NCBI RefSeq assembly: GCF_011299575.1
Contig: NZ_CP049863.1
Span: forward strand, 682,001-746,000
Source: Leucobacter viscericola
GTDB lineage: Bacteria > Actinomycetota > Actinomycetes > Actinomycetales > Microbacteriaceae
Direction: 5' to 3'
DNA length: 64,000 nucleotides
Within the stretch, counting starts at the first letter, position 1. Each line of letters opens with the position of its first letter. The notes under the pieces were generated by a model, which searched no databases, had not been told where the DNA came from, and saw nothing but the letters and a program-made list of their open reading frames with translations. The position numbers and the translations under genes are program-made. Of this stretch, positions 49,411 to 59,599 are shown piece after piece.

Positions 49411-50316
49411 CTACGCTACACGGGACCGTATTGTCTCGATGATTCCGGAGAAGTCACGATGAGCGCCCTCCCCTGCCGCATAATCGGCGTAGATCTCGCG
49501 TGCCAGCAGTCCAAGCCTCGCATCGACTCCGGTGAGTGCGATCGCCTGCTCGGCGAGACCGAGGTCTTTGTTCATGAGAAAACCAGCGAAGCCCGGCTGA
49601 AAATCGCGATTCGCTGGGCTCGTTGGCACGGGACCCGGCACCGGGCAGTTTGTTGTCAGGGCCCAGCACTCACCCGACGCGTTACTCGCGACATCGTAGA
49701 GCGCCTGGTCTGAGAGGCCGAGTCGTTCTGCCAGCACAAACGCCTCGGCCACGGCGATCTGGCTGACCGCGAGAATCATGTTGTTGCACACCTTCGCGGC
49801 CTGGCCGAGTCCGGTTCCGCCGCAGTGCACAATTCGACGCCCCATAAGATCGAGCAATGGTTGCGCCTCATGAAAATCGGTGTCTTCGCCACCGACCATA
49901 AACGCGAGTGTGGCGTTCTCCGCACCCACGACACCTCCCGATACCGGCGCGTCAAGCGCGCGGTGTCCGGCGGCAACCGCCATTCCGGCTGCGACGCGGG
50001 CATCGTCGACCGCAATCGTTGAGCAGTCGATAAACAGCGTGTTAGGTTTCGCGGCGGCCAGCAGCCCCGAGCCGTTTTCGCCCGAGTCTCCGTAGGCGGC
50101 GATAACGTCGGGTCCGTTCGGCAGCATCGTGATCACAGTGTTGGCTTCGGCCACCGCCGCAACTGCAGAATCAGCAACCTTAATACCGGCTGCCCTGGCA
50201 GCATCAAGGGAGGCGGGGACAAGATCAAAACCGAGTACCCGGATGCCCGCTCGTGCCAGATTTGCCGCCATGGGACCCCCCATGTGGCCCAGCCCGATGA
50301 AAGCGATCGTGGTCAT
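49411..50316 (-). CDS. mmsB: 3-Hydroxyisobutyrate dehydrogenase
   Basis: A 301-residue NAD-dependent dehydrogenase. It has [19 protein letters not shown] for NAD binding, [10 protein letters not shown] for substrate, and the catalytic Lys in [12 protein letters not shown]. It oxidises 3-hydroxyisobutyrate to methylmalonate semialdehyde in valine breakdown. Its start overlaps the acyl-CoA dehydrogenase stop as ATGA. Confidence 0.9.
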   Translation of the reverse strand: MTTIAFIGLGHMGGPMAANLARAGIRVLGFDLVPASLDAARAAGIKVADSAVAAVAEANTVITMLPNGPDVIAAYGDSGENGSGLLAAAKPNTLFIDCSTIAVDDARVAAGMAVAAGHRALDAPVSGGVVGAENATLAFMVGGEDTDFHEAQPLLDLMGRRIVHCGGTGLGQAAKVCNNMILAVSQIAVAEAFVLAERLGLSDQALYDVASNASGECWALTTNCPVPGPVPTSPANRDFQPGFAGFLMNKDLGLAEQAIALTGVDARLGLLAREIYADYAAGEGAHRDFSGIIETIRSRVA

Positions 50317-51473
50317 CGTGTACCTCCCTGTTGTGGGTGATCGTGCAGCAGCGAACGCCCAACAATCGAGCGCATGATTTCGTTGGTGCCCTCTAAGATT
50401 TGGTGCACCCGCAGATCGCGTACGACTCTCTCGATGCCGTACTCGTGCAGGTATCCGTACCCTCCGTGCAGCTGCAATGCCTGGTTCGCAACTTTAAACC
50501 CCGCGTCCGTCGCGAAGCGCTTGGCGAGTGCACACGCCGCCACCGTGTCGGCGGCGCCGCTGTCGAGCTTTTGTGCGGCCCGCTGCAGCAGGCTTCTGGC
50601 AGCTTGCAAGTCAGTCTCCATGTCGGCGAGCGCAAACACGACCGACTGATTCGCAACGAGGGGCGCTCCGAATGCCTGTCTCTCTTGCACATAGCTGAGA
50701 GCGCGCTCAAACGCCCACTGGGCTCCACCGAGCGAGCAGGCGCCGATGTTCACGCGCCCACCGTTGAGCCCCCTCATCGCGATCCGAAACCCGTCGCCCT
50801 CGTGGCTCAGGCGATTGGCGACCGGCACTCGAACGTTCTCGAAGTGCACCTGGCGGGTAGGCTGCGCATTCCATCCCATCTTGTGCTCGTTTGGTCCGAA
50901 GCTGAGCCCAGGTGCATCCTTGGGCACGATGACCGCGCTAATGCCGTGCGACCCCGCCTCGCCCGTGCGCACCATCACCAGGTACACGGAAGTCGCACCG
51001 GCCCCTGAAATGAACTGCTTGGTACCGTTCAGCACGTAGTGGTCGCCGTCGCGGCGGGCGCTCGTTGAGATCGCAGCCGCGTCTGAGCCAACTTCTGGTT
51101 CGGTCAGACAGTAACTGCCGAGCTGCTCCATGGAGACGAGATCGGGGAGCCACTCCGCTCGCTGCGCGCTGTTTCCGAACGCATCTATCATCCACGCAAC
51201 CATGTTGTGGATCGAGATGTATGCGGCGATCGCAGTGTCGCCCTTTGCCAGTTCCTCGAAAATGGCGACAGCATCGGCTCGCGATAGGTCGGAGCCGTAC
51301 TCCTCACCCACGTAGATGCCACCGAGGCCAACCTCGCCGGCCAGACGAAGCGCCTCAACCGGAAAGATCTTTTCGGCGTCTCGCTTCAACGCGTAGGGGG
51401 CGAGTTCCGCCAGGGAAAAATCACGAACCGCCTGTACAAGGGCGTTTCGCTCTTCTGATGACGTGTTGTTCAT
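50313..51473 (-). CDS. Acyl-CoA dehydrogenase, likely isobutyryl-CoA
   Basis: A 386-residue flavoprotein. FAD and substrate regions are YCLTEPEVGSDAAAI and FISGAG; the catalytic Glu is in ILEGTNEIMR near the C-terminus. The partner genes mmsB and the hydratase downstream point to isobutyryl-CoA oxidation, although short branched acyl-CoA is also possible. Confidence 0.85.
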   Translation of the reverse strand: MNNTSSEERNALVQAVRDFSLAELAPYALKRDAEKIFPVEALRLAGEVGLGGIYVGEEYGSDLSRADAVAIFEELAKGDTAIAAYISIHNMVAWMIDAFGNSAQRAEWLPDLVSMEQLGSYCLTEPEVGSDAAAISTSARRDGDHYVLNGTKQFISGAGATSVYLVMVRTGEAGSHGISAVIVPKDAPGLSFGPNEHKMGWNAQPTRQVHFENVRVPVANRLSHEGDGFRIAMRGLNGGRVNIGACSLGGAQWAFERALSYVQERQAFGAPLVANQSVVFALADMETDLQAARSLLQRAAQKLDSGAADTVAACALAKRFATDAGFKVANQALQLHGGYGYLHEYGIERVVRDLRVHQILEGTNEIMRSIVGRSLLHDHPQQGGTR

Positions 51474-51505
51474 GGCTACCCTGCCTTCATGCTCGAGTCT
51501 ATGTG

Positions 51506-52648
51506 TTACGCCTGCCCACCCTCAACGTGTCTTTCTTCGACACCGTTGTAAGCCGAAAGCGGGCGAATCAGTGCGTTCGAGGCTGCCTGTTCCATAATGT
51601 GCGCCGTCCACCCGGTCACTCGCGCCGCAATAAACAGTGGCGTGAACGTCAGTGTGTCAAAGCCGATGAGGCTGTAGGCCGGTCCCGACGGATAGTCGAG
51701 GTTCGGATAAATTCCCTTTCGCGCGACAAATTCACTTTCAAGCTTGGAGTACAGCTCTGCTACATCGGGGCGATCGTAGTGTTCGACGAGGGTGTCGAGT
51801 GCCGCCTTCATTGTTGGCACCCGCGAGTCACCGTTTTTGTACACCCGATGACCAAAGCCCATGATCTTGCGCTTCTCGGCAAGCGCCTTGTCGAGCCAGG
51901 CCTCGACGTTGTCGGCTGAACCGATCTCATTCATGATGTGCAGCACGGCCTCATTAGCCCCGCCGTGCAGGGGTCCTTTCAGCGCACCAATCGCCCCGAC
52001 CACAGCGGAGTACAGGTCAGAGAGTGTCGAGGTGATCACGCGCGCTGCGAAGGTCGAGGCGTTAAAGGAGTGCTCCGCATAGAGGATCATTGAGCGGTTA
52101 AACGCATCGATCACCACGGGATCCGCTTCCTCACCAAACGCCATCCACAAGAAGTTTGCCGAGTAGTCCAGGTCATCGCGGGGCTCAATAAGTTCGAGCC
52201 CGCGCCGACGCCGCTGCCCGTAAGCAACGATGGCGGGCAAGGCAGCGTAAAGTTGGATGCTGCGCTGCAGGTTTTGCTCTGGACTGCCCGAGGCGTCGAG
52301 CACCGATCCCGACCCTCCCATGTCAACCGCGCCAATGACGCTCACTGCGGTGCGCACCTCGTCCATCGGGTGCGCCTCAAGCGGCAACAGGTCGATCGCG
52401 GCACGCACCTGCTCTGTGAGCGCACGATGCTTCCGTTCCTCCGTTCGCAGCTCAGCAAGCTGCTGGGCAGTCGGCAGCTCGCCGTTCCACAGCAGGTAGG
52501 CCACCGCTTCAAACGGCTGCGTCGCCGCGAGCTCTTGCACGGGGTAGCCACGGTACAGCAGGCTGTTGCTCTCGGGATTAACCTTTGACACCGCCGTGTA
52601 ATCGACGACGACTCCGGCGAGCCCCTTCTTGATTTCTGTTTCTGACAT
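51506..52648 (-). CDS. prpC: 2-Methylcitrate synthase/citrate synthase
   Basis: A 380-residue enzyme that condenses propionyl-CoA with oxaloacetate. Citrate-synthase motifs: AEHSFNAST, GPLHGGANEAV, GFGHRVYKNGDSR and YPNLDYPSGPAY. The N-terminus (KGLAGVVVDYTAVSKVNPES) is typical of the PrpC subfamily, separate from gltA at 36847. It is the last gene of the gntR-prpD-prpB-prpC operon. Confidence 0.9.
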   Translation of the reverse strand: MSETEIKKGLAGVVVDYTAVSKVNPESNSLLYRGYPVQELAATQPFEAVAYLLWNGELPTAQQLAELRTEERKHRALTEQVRAAIDLLPLEAHPMDEVRTAVSVIGAVDMGGSGSVLDASGSPEQNLQRSIQLYAALPAIVAYGQRRRRGLELIEPRDDLDYSANFLWMAFGEEADPVVIDAFNRSMILYAEHSFNASTFAARVITSTLSDLYSAVVGAIGALKGPLHGGANEAVLHIMNEIGSADNVEAWLDKALAEKRKIMGFGHRVYKNGDSRVPTMKAALDTLVEHYDRPDVAELYSKLESEFVARKGIYPNLDYPSGPAYSLIGFDTLTFTPLFIAARVTGWTAHIMEQAASNALIRPLSAYNGVEERHVEGGQA

Positions 52649-52665
52649 GTTGGCTCCCTAGCTCT

Positions 52666-53577
52666 TTAGCGTTCAACCTCAAAGTTGAAGACACTCGTGT
52701 CGAAGTGGTTGTAGGCCTCGTAGTCGATGAGGTCGTAGAGGTCAGCGCGGTGCTGCATCTCACCGAGTTTCCCGGCGAGGTGCCCCTCGACGTTCAACGT
52801 GTCAAGCGCGCGACCGGTTGCCCCCATGGCGATGCGCAGCATTGAAACGGGCCAGATCACGATGTTGACGCCGATGTCGGCCAACTGCTGCGAGGAGAAC
52901 AATTCACTCTTACCGAACTCGGTCATGTTGGCGAGAATCGGCACATCGAGCGCAGCACGCATAGCGGCGAACTCTTCGAGCGTGCGCATCGCTTCGGGAA
53001 AAATCGCGTCGGCACCCGCGTCGACGAGTGCCTTCGCCCGATCCACTGCCGCATCGAGCCCGGCTTGCCCCTCCTGCGTGGCCCGCACGTCTGTGCGCGC
53101 CATAATCAGGAAGTTAGGATCGCGGCGCGCGTCGACCGCGGCGCGAATTCTTTTCAGCGCTGTGGCCTCGTCAACGACCGCCTTGCCGTCGAGGTGACCG
53201 CAGCGCTTGGGGTTGATCTGATCCTCGATGTGCGTACCGGCGAGGCCAGCATCCTCGAGAGTCTGGATCGTGCGCGCCACATTCATCGGCTCGCCAAACC
53301 CGGTGTCAGCGTCAACGATCGCGGGCAGCTCGGTCATGCGTGCGATCTGCTGAGCGCGACCCGCAACCTCGGTGAGCGTGGTTAGGCCGATGTCAGGCAG
53401 ACCGAGATCGGCGGAGAGCACAGCACCCGAGATGTACACACCGTCAAAGCCCTTGCGCTCGATAAGCCGAGCCGAAAGCGGGTTGAACGCCCCGGGAAAG
53501 CGCAGCAGCTCACCGCTCGCGAGCCGCTCGCGAAACAGCCGCCGCTTGTCAGCGGGAGTAGTCTTCGAATACAGCAT
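52666..53577 (-). CDS. prpB: 2-Methylisocitrate lyase
   Basis: A 303-residue ICL/PEPM enzyme that splits methylisocitrate to pyruvate and succinate. The active-site Cys is in QINPKRCGHLDGK (KRCGH in place of the common KKCGH). Metal-binding parts are IVDADTGFGEPMNVA and ARTDVRA. The start codon follows the prpD stop directly (TAAATG). Confidence 0.9.
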   Translation of the reverse strand: MLYSKTTPADKRRLFRERLASGELLRFPGAFNPLSARLIERKGFDGVYISGAVLSADLGLPDIGLTTLTEVAGRAQQIARMTELPAIVDADTGFGEPMNVARTIQTLEDAGLAGTHIEDQINPKRCGHLDGKAVVDEATALKRIRAAVDARRDPNFLIMARTDVRATQEGQAGLDAAVDRAKALVDAGADAIFPEAMRTLEEFAAMRAALDVPILANMTEFGKSELFSSQQLADIGVNIVIWPVSMLRIAMGATGRALDTLNVEGHLAGKLGEMQHRADLYDLIDYEAYNHFDTSVFNFEVER

Positions 53578-55104
53578 TTAGAACAGTCCCTTCGGCGCCG
53601 CAACCGACTCAAGCAGTCCCGGCTTCGCGATGATGGTGAGTTCGTTTACCTCGGCCGCGGTCAGCTCAGGCAGCCGCTGCACAAGCTCGAGGAAGCGCTC
53701 GATTTCTGCCGCCTCAAGAACCGGCTCTGCCAGCAGGCGGAACTTCGCAACGTAGTTCGCACGTGCGAACGGCCGGGCCCCGAGCGGGTGCGCATCAGCA
53801 ACCGCGATCTCATCGACAACCTTCGAGCCGTCAGTGAGCGTGATTTCAACGCGACCGCCAAAGGCCTTCTCGTTGGGGTCGGTTGAGTGGTATCGACGCG
53901 TCCACTCGGCATCTTCTGCAGTGGTGATCTTGTGCCACAGCTCGACGGTGTCGGCGCGCCCCGCGCGCTCTGGGGTGTACGAGTCAACGTGATGCCAGCC
54001 GCCATCTTGCAGCGCCACCGCAAAGATGTAAGGGATCGAGTGGTCGAGCGTCTCGCGCGTCGCTTTCGGATCGTACTTCTGCGGATCGTTTGCTCCGGAT
54101 CCGATGACGTAGTGCGTGTGATGGCTCGTGTGCAACACGATGCTCGCAACCTGCGCGGGATCTCCGAGCTCCGGCCGCTCATTGTGCAGCTTGCGCGCGA
54201 GGTCAATCCAGGCCTGCGCCTGGTACTCGGCCGAGTGCTCCTTCGTGTAAGAATCGAGGATCGCACGCTTCGACTCCCCCGCAGTGGGCAATGGCACCTC
54301 GTACGAGGCGTCAGGCCCGTCGAGCATCCACGCGATCACGCCGTCTTCACCCTCATAGATGGGGCTCGGCGAGGTCTGCCCGCGCATCGCTCGGTCAACT
54401 GCCTCAACCGCCATCTTGCCCGCAAATGCGGGGGCGTGCGCCTTCCACGTCGAAATCTCACCCTTGCGGCTCTGCCGGGTCGCTGTTGTCGTGTGCAGCC
54501 CCTGGCCCACCGCCTGATAGATCGTCTCGACATCGAGGCCGAGCAGCGTACCGATGCCCGCGGCCGCCGACGGCCCAATGTGGGCAATGTGATCGATCTT
54601 GTGCTTGTGCAGGCAGATCGAGCGCACAAGATCCATCTGAATCTCGTAGCCGGTCGCGATTCCCCGGATCAGTGCTGCCCCGTCTTTACCCGCGTGCTGC
54701 GCGACGGCGAGGATCGGCGGAATGTTGTCACCGGGGTGCGAGTACTCTGCCGCAAGAAAGGTGTCGTGGTAATCAAGCTCACGCACGGCGACTCCGTTAG
54801 CCCAGGCTGCCCACTCAGGGCTCGTTTTTTCAGTCACGGCGCAGCCAAAGACCGTTGAGCCGGATCCTCCCGTCGACACAGGGTGCGAGAGAGCCTGCGC
54901 CCGAGCCGACACAATCGGTCCGCGTGTGAGCGAGGCCGCGGCAACAGAAGCATTGTCGATGATGCGGTTGATGATCATGTCGACAACGTCAGCATCAACG
55001 GCAACAGGATCAGCCGCAACCTCCGCGATCTTCCAGGCAAGCTGGTCTTCGCGCAGCAGGGTTTCTTCGCTCTTGTACACACGAACGTGGTGGCTAACAG
55101 TCAT
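53578..55104 (-). CDS. prpD: 2-Methylcitrate dehydratase
   Basis: A 508-residue MmgE/PrpD enzyme. Typical segments are [60 protein letters not shown] and [20 protein letters not shown]. It dehydrates methylcitrate in propionate breakdown. The start overlaps the gntR stop as ATGA, so the regulator is translated with the pathway it should control. Confidence 0.9.
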   Translation of the reverse strand: MTVSHHVRVYKSEETLLREDQLAWKIAEVAADPVAVDADVVDMIINRIIDNASVAAASLTRGPIVSARAQALSHPVSTGGSGSTVFGCAVTEKTSPEWAAWANGVAVRELDYHDTFLAAEYSHPGDNIPPILAVAQHAGKDGAALIRGIATGYEIQMDLVRSICLHKHKIDHIAHIGPSAAAGIGTLLGLDVETIYQAVGQGLHTTTATRQSRKGEISTWKAHAPAFAGKMAVEAVDRAMRGQTSPSPIYEGEDGVIAWMLDGPDASYEVPLPTAGESKRAILDSYTKEHSAEYQAQAWIDLARKLHNERPELGDPAQVASIVLHTSHHTHYVIGSGANDPQKYDPKATRETLDHSIPYIFAVALQDGGWHHVDSYTPERAGRADTVELWHKITTAEDAEWTRRYHSTDPNEKAFGGRVEITLTDGSKVVDEIAVADAHPLGARPFARANYVAKFRLLAEPVLEAAEIERFLELVQRLPELTAAEVNELTIIAKPGLLESVAAPKGLF

Positions 55105-55739
55105 TGTGATCCTTCCCGGATTGACTCCAGAATCGAGGTGAGGGCATTGTGAAGATGGACGTGTGTGGCGTGGGCCGCGAGTTCGGCGTCACCGTCGGCG
55201 ATCGCGCGCGCAATGAGGCTATGCTCAGCCACCGACATTTGCAGCCGAGTCTGATTGTCGCGCGCAAGACGGCGTGCTCTTGTGAGGTGGGTGCGGATCG
55301 CGCGCAGGCCCTGAGTCAGGTACGGGTTATCGCAGGCGGCATCGACGGCAACGTCAAAGCTTGCGATCAACGCGTAGTACGCATCAATCGCGCTCTCGTC
55401 GTCAACGACCGTTTGCTCGAAGGATCGGGCCAGCCCACGAAACACTTCACGGCTCGGCTGCGTCGCGGCGATCCTCGCGGCCATCTCTTCGAGAGCACGG
55501 CGAGCGATAAAGAGCTTGCGAATGTCATCGACGTCGAAGTCGGTGACGACCGTCACTCGAGGCGATTGCTGAGCGATGAGCCCGTCGGCGGCCAGGCGTT
55601 TCATTGCCTCCCGCATGGGAGTACGACTCACCCCGAGCCGCTGGGACTGCTCAACCTCACCAAGAACGGTGCTGGGCGGCAGGATCCCCCGCTGAATCTC
55701 GTCGAGAAGCACGGCATACGCACGGTCACTCGCTCGCAT
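55101..55739 (-). CDS. GntR-family (FCD) regulator of the methylcitrate operon
   Basis: A 212-residue regulator. The N-terminal winged helix ([20 protein letters not shown]) is of GntR type, and the C-terminal helical FCD domain includes the metal-binding positions [24 protein letters not shown] and HATHVHLHN. It precedes prpDBC with an ATGA overlap and has AGGGAGG before the start. Likely effector: methylcitrate or propionyl-CoA, as for other prp regulators of this class. Confidence 0.88.
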   Translation of the reverse strand: MRASDRAYAVLLDEIQRGILPPSTVLGEVEQSQRLGVSRTPMREAMKRLAADGLIAQQSPRVTVVTDFDVDDIRKLFIARRALEEMAARIAATQPSREVFRGLARSFEQTVVDDESAIDAYYALIASFDVAVDAACDNPYLTQGLRAIRTHLTRARRLARDNQTRLQMSVAEHSLIARAIADGDAELAAHATHVHLHNALTSILESIREGSQ

Positions 55740-55763
55740 GACACCTCCCTTGACTGAACTCCA

Positions 55764-55823
55764 ATGTATACATAAAGGAGCAATAAGTACAGGGTTGCCC
55801 CAGAAATGCCAGCTGTGTATACA
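55764..55823. promoter_or_regulatory. Two TGTATACA operators upstream of gntR-prpDBC
   Basis: ATGTATACAT (55764-55773) and TGTATACA (55816-55823) have centres 51 bases apart, nearly five helical turns. TGTATAC-type dyads are typical for FCD-GntR repressors. Both lie before the regulator gene, so autoregulation by the regulator is expected. The nearer one is 25 bases upstream of the start codon. Confidence 0.65.
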
Positions 55824-55904
55824 AATAGCCGCTAGCGGGACATATCGTCAAGATATTCATTTCCGCAAACACCCCGGCAACACGGACACCTCAAGACTGG
55901 AGTC

Positions 55905-56516
55905 ATGTCAACCATCGCTCCCCCAAAATCAGCCAGCACTCACGTGGCTTATGTGTCCAAGACGTTGGCGAGCCCGCAGGATCGCGCAAGAGGCGCCCTC
56001 GTTGTGCTGTTTGCCGTGTACATGGCGGTGCTGAGCTGGACCATACTCTGGGAGCTGGAAGCACCTTGGATCGGCCACGCTTCCGACCGCGTGCTGAAAC
56101 TCATACCCTACGTTGCCACTGATTCTGCGGGGGCCAACCCCACCAGCGAGGTCCTGCTGAACATCGCGCTGTTCATTCCCTTCGGTGTTTACCTCAGGCT
56201 CCTTGCACCAAAATGGTCTGCGGTCGGGATCGTCAGCCTTATCGCAGGCACGAGCGTTTCGTTTGAGGCGATCCAGTACCTGTTGGCCATCGGAGTGACC
56301 GACACAGCCGACGTGATCAACAACAACCTGGGCGGCCTGATCGGTGTCGTACTGTGTGTCGCCGCGAAGCGCGCACTCCGCAATCGCACCGACACCGTCT
56401 TGCTTAGGGTCATGCTGATCGGCACCGTGGGAGTATTACTACTGGTCACGATGTATGTTCTGGGATCACAACTGCACCACATGGGTCCACCGGCGCAGTT
56501 TCCACCCCGGCTCTAG
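55905..56516 (+). CDS. VanZ-like membrane protein
   Basis: A 203-residue protein with about four to five transmembrane segments (VVLFAVYMAVLSWTILWELE; NIALFIPFGVYLRLLAPKWS; LIAGTSVSFEAIQYLLAIGV; MLIGTVGVLLLVTMYVLG). The ALFIPFG and FEAIQYL...DTADVINNNLGGLIG parts are hallmarks of the VanZ family, whose role outside glycopeptide resistance is unknown. Its stop overlaps the stop of the convergent VOC gene. Confidence 0.82.
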   Translation: MSTIAPPKSASTHVAYVSKTLASPQDRARGALVVLFAVYMAVLSWTILWELEAPWIGHASDRVLKLIPYVATDSAGANPTSEVLLNIALFIPFGVYLRLLAPKWSAVGIVSLIAGTSVSFEAIQYLLAIGVTDTADVINNNLGGLIGVVLCVAAKRALRNRTDTVLLRVMLIGTVGVLLLVTMYVLGSQLHHMGPPAQFPPRL

Positions 56517-57415
56517 ATATCAGCGATAATAATCTTTTTCATCGGCATCAGGTGCTGGAATGCGTTGGGTCGTTCCATCAACTCACCCATATTTTTGGGG
56601 ACGATCTGCCAGTTCATACCGAATGGATCCACGAGCCAACCACACTGCTCCGCCGCCGGAACGGTTGAGAGGGCATCCCACAGGCGGTCGATCTCGGCCT
56701 GATCCTCGCAGTGCGCCTCAAACGACATGCCGCAGGTAAACGAAAAGTCTTGCTCCCGCCCGGAGTCCATTGCCGTAAACCACTGCTCGCCGATCCTGAA
56801 GTCACTAAACATGACGGAGGTCGCCTCGGCCGGTCCGGTTGCTTCACCGTAGAGCACCCGTTGCCCCAGTTCAGCGTCTTCAAACACCTCGAGATACCGG
56901 TCAACCGCAGCGGTCGCACGATTCTGTGCCGGACCGCCAAACATGAGCGCGGGAACCACAAAGGGACGCGACTCCCCCGCCGGATCCGTCAGCATGAACT
57001 GCCAGCTCACCCCGTAGCGATCCTGCACCCAGCCGTAACGAGCACTAAACGGATACTCCTGCAGGGGCATCAGAACAGATCCGTCCTCCGCGAAGACCTC
57101 CCAGATTGTGTCGAGCTGAGCGCGCGCCGCAACCGCGTCGCCGTCGAAGTCCAGCGGATCAAAGTTCAGCATCAGCGAGACAGAGGGATTTGGCGAAAAC
57201 GTGTCATCCGCATTGATCAGGGTGAGACGTGCCTCACCAATTTCAACACCGACCGTAAGCGGTTCGCCCGCCAGTGGTTGTTGAAATTCGAGCAGCCCCT
57301 CGAGTGGGTATCTCGATTCCACCCAGGTTCGTGCGTTTGGGAACAAGTCAGCGTAGTAGGCGCCCACCTCTTCGGCGTTCCCGTTACACCAGATGTTTGT
57401 GACGATCTTCTGCAT
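56513..57415 (-). CDS. Two-domain VOC (PhnB/UbiG-like) protein
   Basis: A 300-residue protein with two copies of the 3-demethylubiquinone-type VOC fold: the first starts MQKIVTNIWCNGNAEEVGAY, the second at RATAAVDRYLEVFEDAELGQ, each followed by WQFMLTDPAG or WQIVPKNMGEL. There is no clear metal triad in the usual places, as in many PhnB-like proteins. The ATG at 57415 follows AAGGAACGTC. The function is unknown. Confidence 0.78.
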   Translation of the reverse strand: MQKIVTNIWCNGNAEEVGAYYADLFPNARTWVESRYPLEGLLEFQQPLAGEPLTVGVEIGEARLTLINADDTFSPNPSVSLMLNFDPLDFDGDAVAARAQLDTIWEVFAEDGSVLMPLQEYPFSARYGWVQDRYGVSWQFMLTDPAGESRPFVVPALMFGGPAQNRATAAVDRYLEVFEDAELGQRVLYGEATGPAEATSVMFSDFRIGEQWFTAMDSGREQDFSFTCGMSFEAHCEDQAEIDRLWDALSTVPAAEQCGWLVDPFGMNWQIVPKNMGELMERPNAFQHLMPMKKIIIADI

Positions 57416-57581
57416 GACGTTCCTTCCAACTTGTGCTCGCAACCGCATCGTTGCACCTCATTCAGTATCGATCCAGAAGATCGCGCCCGCAAGGCCGAAC
57501 CCAGGGCTTGCCGTGAGTCTTCGGTGCGCGGAGAATAAGACACGTGGCCGAGTTCGGCACATTCAGCACTGAGGAGCGAGT

Positions 57582-58013
57582 ATGTCTATCCATCTAAATC
57601 CCTACCTGAGCTTTCGCGGCAACGCACGTGAGGCGATGGAGTTCTACCACTCGATCTTTGGTGGCGAGCTTCGACTGAATCGCTACGACTCGATCCCGGG
57701 CGTCATGGGAGACGGTGACGAGGGTTCCAAGATTATGCACGGCCAGCTCGACACTCCGAACGGCCTCACGCTCATGGGCGCAGACATGCCAGAGAGCATG
57801 GCAGACATGCCCGATGTAACCGTTGGCGGTAGCTCGGTGTGCGTGTGGGGCGAGGATGGCGAGCAGATCCGGGCCTACTGGACCGCTCTCTCAGAGGGAG
57901 CAAAGATCAACATGCCGTTCGAGAAGGCACCCTGGGGTGACACCTTCGGCGATTTGCGCGATCGTTACGGAGTGAACTGGATGTTCAGCCTGGCGGACGG
58001 GCCTGCGGAATAG
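57582..58013 (+). CDS. PhnB-like VOC family protein
   Basis: A 143-residue protein of the glyoxalase/bleomycin superfamily, starting MSIHLNPYLSFRGNAREAME, with a core containing HGQLDTPNGLTLMGADMPES and a C-terminal DTFGDLRDRYGVNWMFSLA. This is the PhnB/DUF3820-like pattern often near stress genes. It is divergent from the two-domain VOC gene, but a common role is not shown. Confidence 0.8.
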   Translation: MSIHLNPYLSFRGNAREAMEFYHSIFGGELRLNRYDSIPGVMGDGDEGSKIMHGQLDTPNGLTLMGADMPESMADMPDVTVGGSSVCVWGEDGEQIRAYWTALSEGAKINMPFEKAPWGDTFGDLRDRYGVNWMFSLADGPAE

Positions 58014-58039
58014 ACGAGGGTTCTGGGGGCGGCAGTCAA

Positions 58040-58768
58040 CTACTGCTGCCCCAACCACTCCTCAAACGTCTGCGACGTGAGCTGGGCATCCGGACCGGGC
58101 AGAATCCCACCGTCGCGCAGCGCGCGCCCAAAACCACCCGGCAACGGGAACTCAACCACACGACCGCTTGCGCCAGTTTTTGCCCACCACGCGCGCGTCA
58201 GTTCAACCATGCGCCGCTCAGCAGGGCCCGCGAGATCGCGCGCGTTGCCTGCGGGTGCAGCGCCAGCAAGCTCAACGAGGCGCCGCGCGACATCTTCAGC
58301 GGCGAGCGGCTGCGAGCGCATTGCGGGAACGAGCACCAGCGGGCCGACCTTCGTGGCCACCTGGTGCGCAAAATCGAAGAACTGGGTGGCGCGCAGGATC
58401 GTCCAAGGGACCTCTCCCGACGAGACGAGCCGCTCCTGCAGCGCTTTGCCAGCGTAGTACCCGTGCGCAGACCCTGCGGCGCCAACAATCGACAGGGCCA
58501 CGTGGTGTCGCACCCCCGCTGCCTGCTCGGCCCGCAACAAGCTCGTCGTTGTGCGTTCGAAAAACTCTCGTGAGCGCTTCTCAGAAGTGGTCTGTGTTCC
58601 GCAGACATCGATAACCACGTCGACGCCGGCGAGATCCAGTCCGACACCGAATTCTAAATCGACACCGTTTGCCCGCGACAGTACAAGTGCCTCGTGCCCG
58701 GCCGCTTCAGCCGCCGACACAACGTGCCTACCGACAGCACCGGTGCCACCTGCAATTGCGATTCTCAT
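58040..58768 (-). CDS. NAD(P)-binding NmrA-like oxidoreductase
   Basis: A 242-residue atypical short-chain protein. The Rossmann motif is IAIAGGTGAVGRHVV at the N-terminus. The YxxxK-like position reads HGYYAGKALQERL. It resembles SDR_a/NmrA-like isoflavone reductase-type proteins. The start overlaps the TetR gene stop as ATGA, making it a member of the regulator's operon. Confidence 0.8.
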   Translation of the reverse strand: MRIAIAGGTGAVGRHVVSAAEAAGHEALVLSRANGVDLEFGVGLDLAGVDVVIDVCGTQTTSEKRSREFFERTTTSLLRAEQAAGVRHHVALSIVGAAGSAHGYYAGKALQERLVSSGEVPWTILRATQFFDFAHQVATKVGPLVLVPAMRSQPLAAEDVARRLVELAGAAPAGNARDLAGPAERRMVELTRAWWAKTGASGRVVEFPLPGGFGRALRDGGILPGPDAQLTSQTFEEWLGQQ

Positions 58769-59568
58769 GCGGATCCCCCCATCGATTTCAGGTCGCCCGA
58801 ACTGGCCAGACCCGCGACGAGACCCAGCCTAGTGAGTTCCTCATCGACGATAAACGCGTAGAGGTCGGCCGGGGCAGTGACCATCTGATTGAACTGACCG
58901 AACACTTCAAATGAAATCGCCCCGTGCAGGCGAACCCAGGACTCAATCCCCAGAGCCACGAGCGATTCAGGTATCTCCGGGCAAAAATCTCGCTGCATCT
59001 GCAACACCGCGGGTCCAGCTTTTTTGAGAGCCGGGGTGAGATGCGGCCGGGCACCTCTGGCATACGCGTCACGAAGCACCCCAAACAGAACAGTGCCAAC
59101 CCTCGCCGCCGAGATAACAGTTAACTCTGGCGCGGCATACCCGGGAACAGGCGAGCCATATATCAGCGCGTACTGGTGGGGATGCTGCAGCGCCCACACG
59201 CGCATCGCTTCGGCGGACCGCAAAAAACGCTGCCGAAGATCAGCACGGTCGACCCCGCGCTCGGCCTGCTCAACGAACTCCCCCAGTCCGTCATACGCTT
59301 CGAGTATCAGAACCGTGAGAAGTGCGTCTCGGCTCTCGAAGTAACGATAGACCGCTGAAGAAACGAGTCCGCACTCACGCGCAATCGCGCGCAACGAGAG
59401 CCCCGCGGCACCGACCTCACCCAGGTGCCGCCGGGCAACATTAAGCAGTTCACGCTCGGTTTGTTCACGCGCGAGCTGTCGCGGTGTGCGCGGCGCACTT
59501 GAGGTTGTGTCTCCGGCAGGATCACCAGTGTCAGTACCCGCACGATCTGGTGTAGTCACGGGTTCCAT
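58765..59568 (-). CDS. TetR-family regulator (WHG/TetR_C-13 type)
   Basis: A 267-residue regulator. The helix-turn-helix is at about 52-95 (GEVGAAGLSLRAIARECGLV, SAVYRYFESRDALL). The C-terminal part (GIESWVRLHGAISFEVFGQF) is the WHG domain. It is divergent from the NAD-dependent epimerase gene and probably represses both directions through the dyads at 59600-59663. An N-terminal Thr/Asp-rich tail of about 35 residues could mean the true start is later. Confidence 0.85.
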   Translation of the reverse strand: MEPVTTPDRAGTDTGDPAGDTTSSAPRTPRQLAREQTERELLNVARRHLGEVGAAGLSLRAIARECGLVSSAVYRYFESRDALLTVLILEAYDGLGEFVEQAERGVDRADLRQRFLRSAEAMRVWALQHPHQYALIYGSPVPGYAAPELTVISAARVGTVLFGVLRDAYARGARPHLTPALKKAGPAVLQMQRDFCPEIPESLVALGIESWVRLHGAISFEVFGQFNQMVTAPADLYAFIVDEELTRLGLVAGLASSGDLKSMGGSA

Positions 59569-59599
59569 TATGCCTCCTCGCTACCGGTAACCCAATTTC

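Noticed and set aside
53887..54858. Plus-strand frame of 323 codons opposite prpD
   Set aside because: It is antisense to prpD, which is complete and conserved; Arg-rich, no ribosome site.
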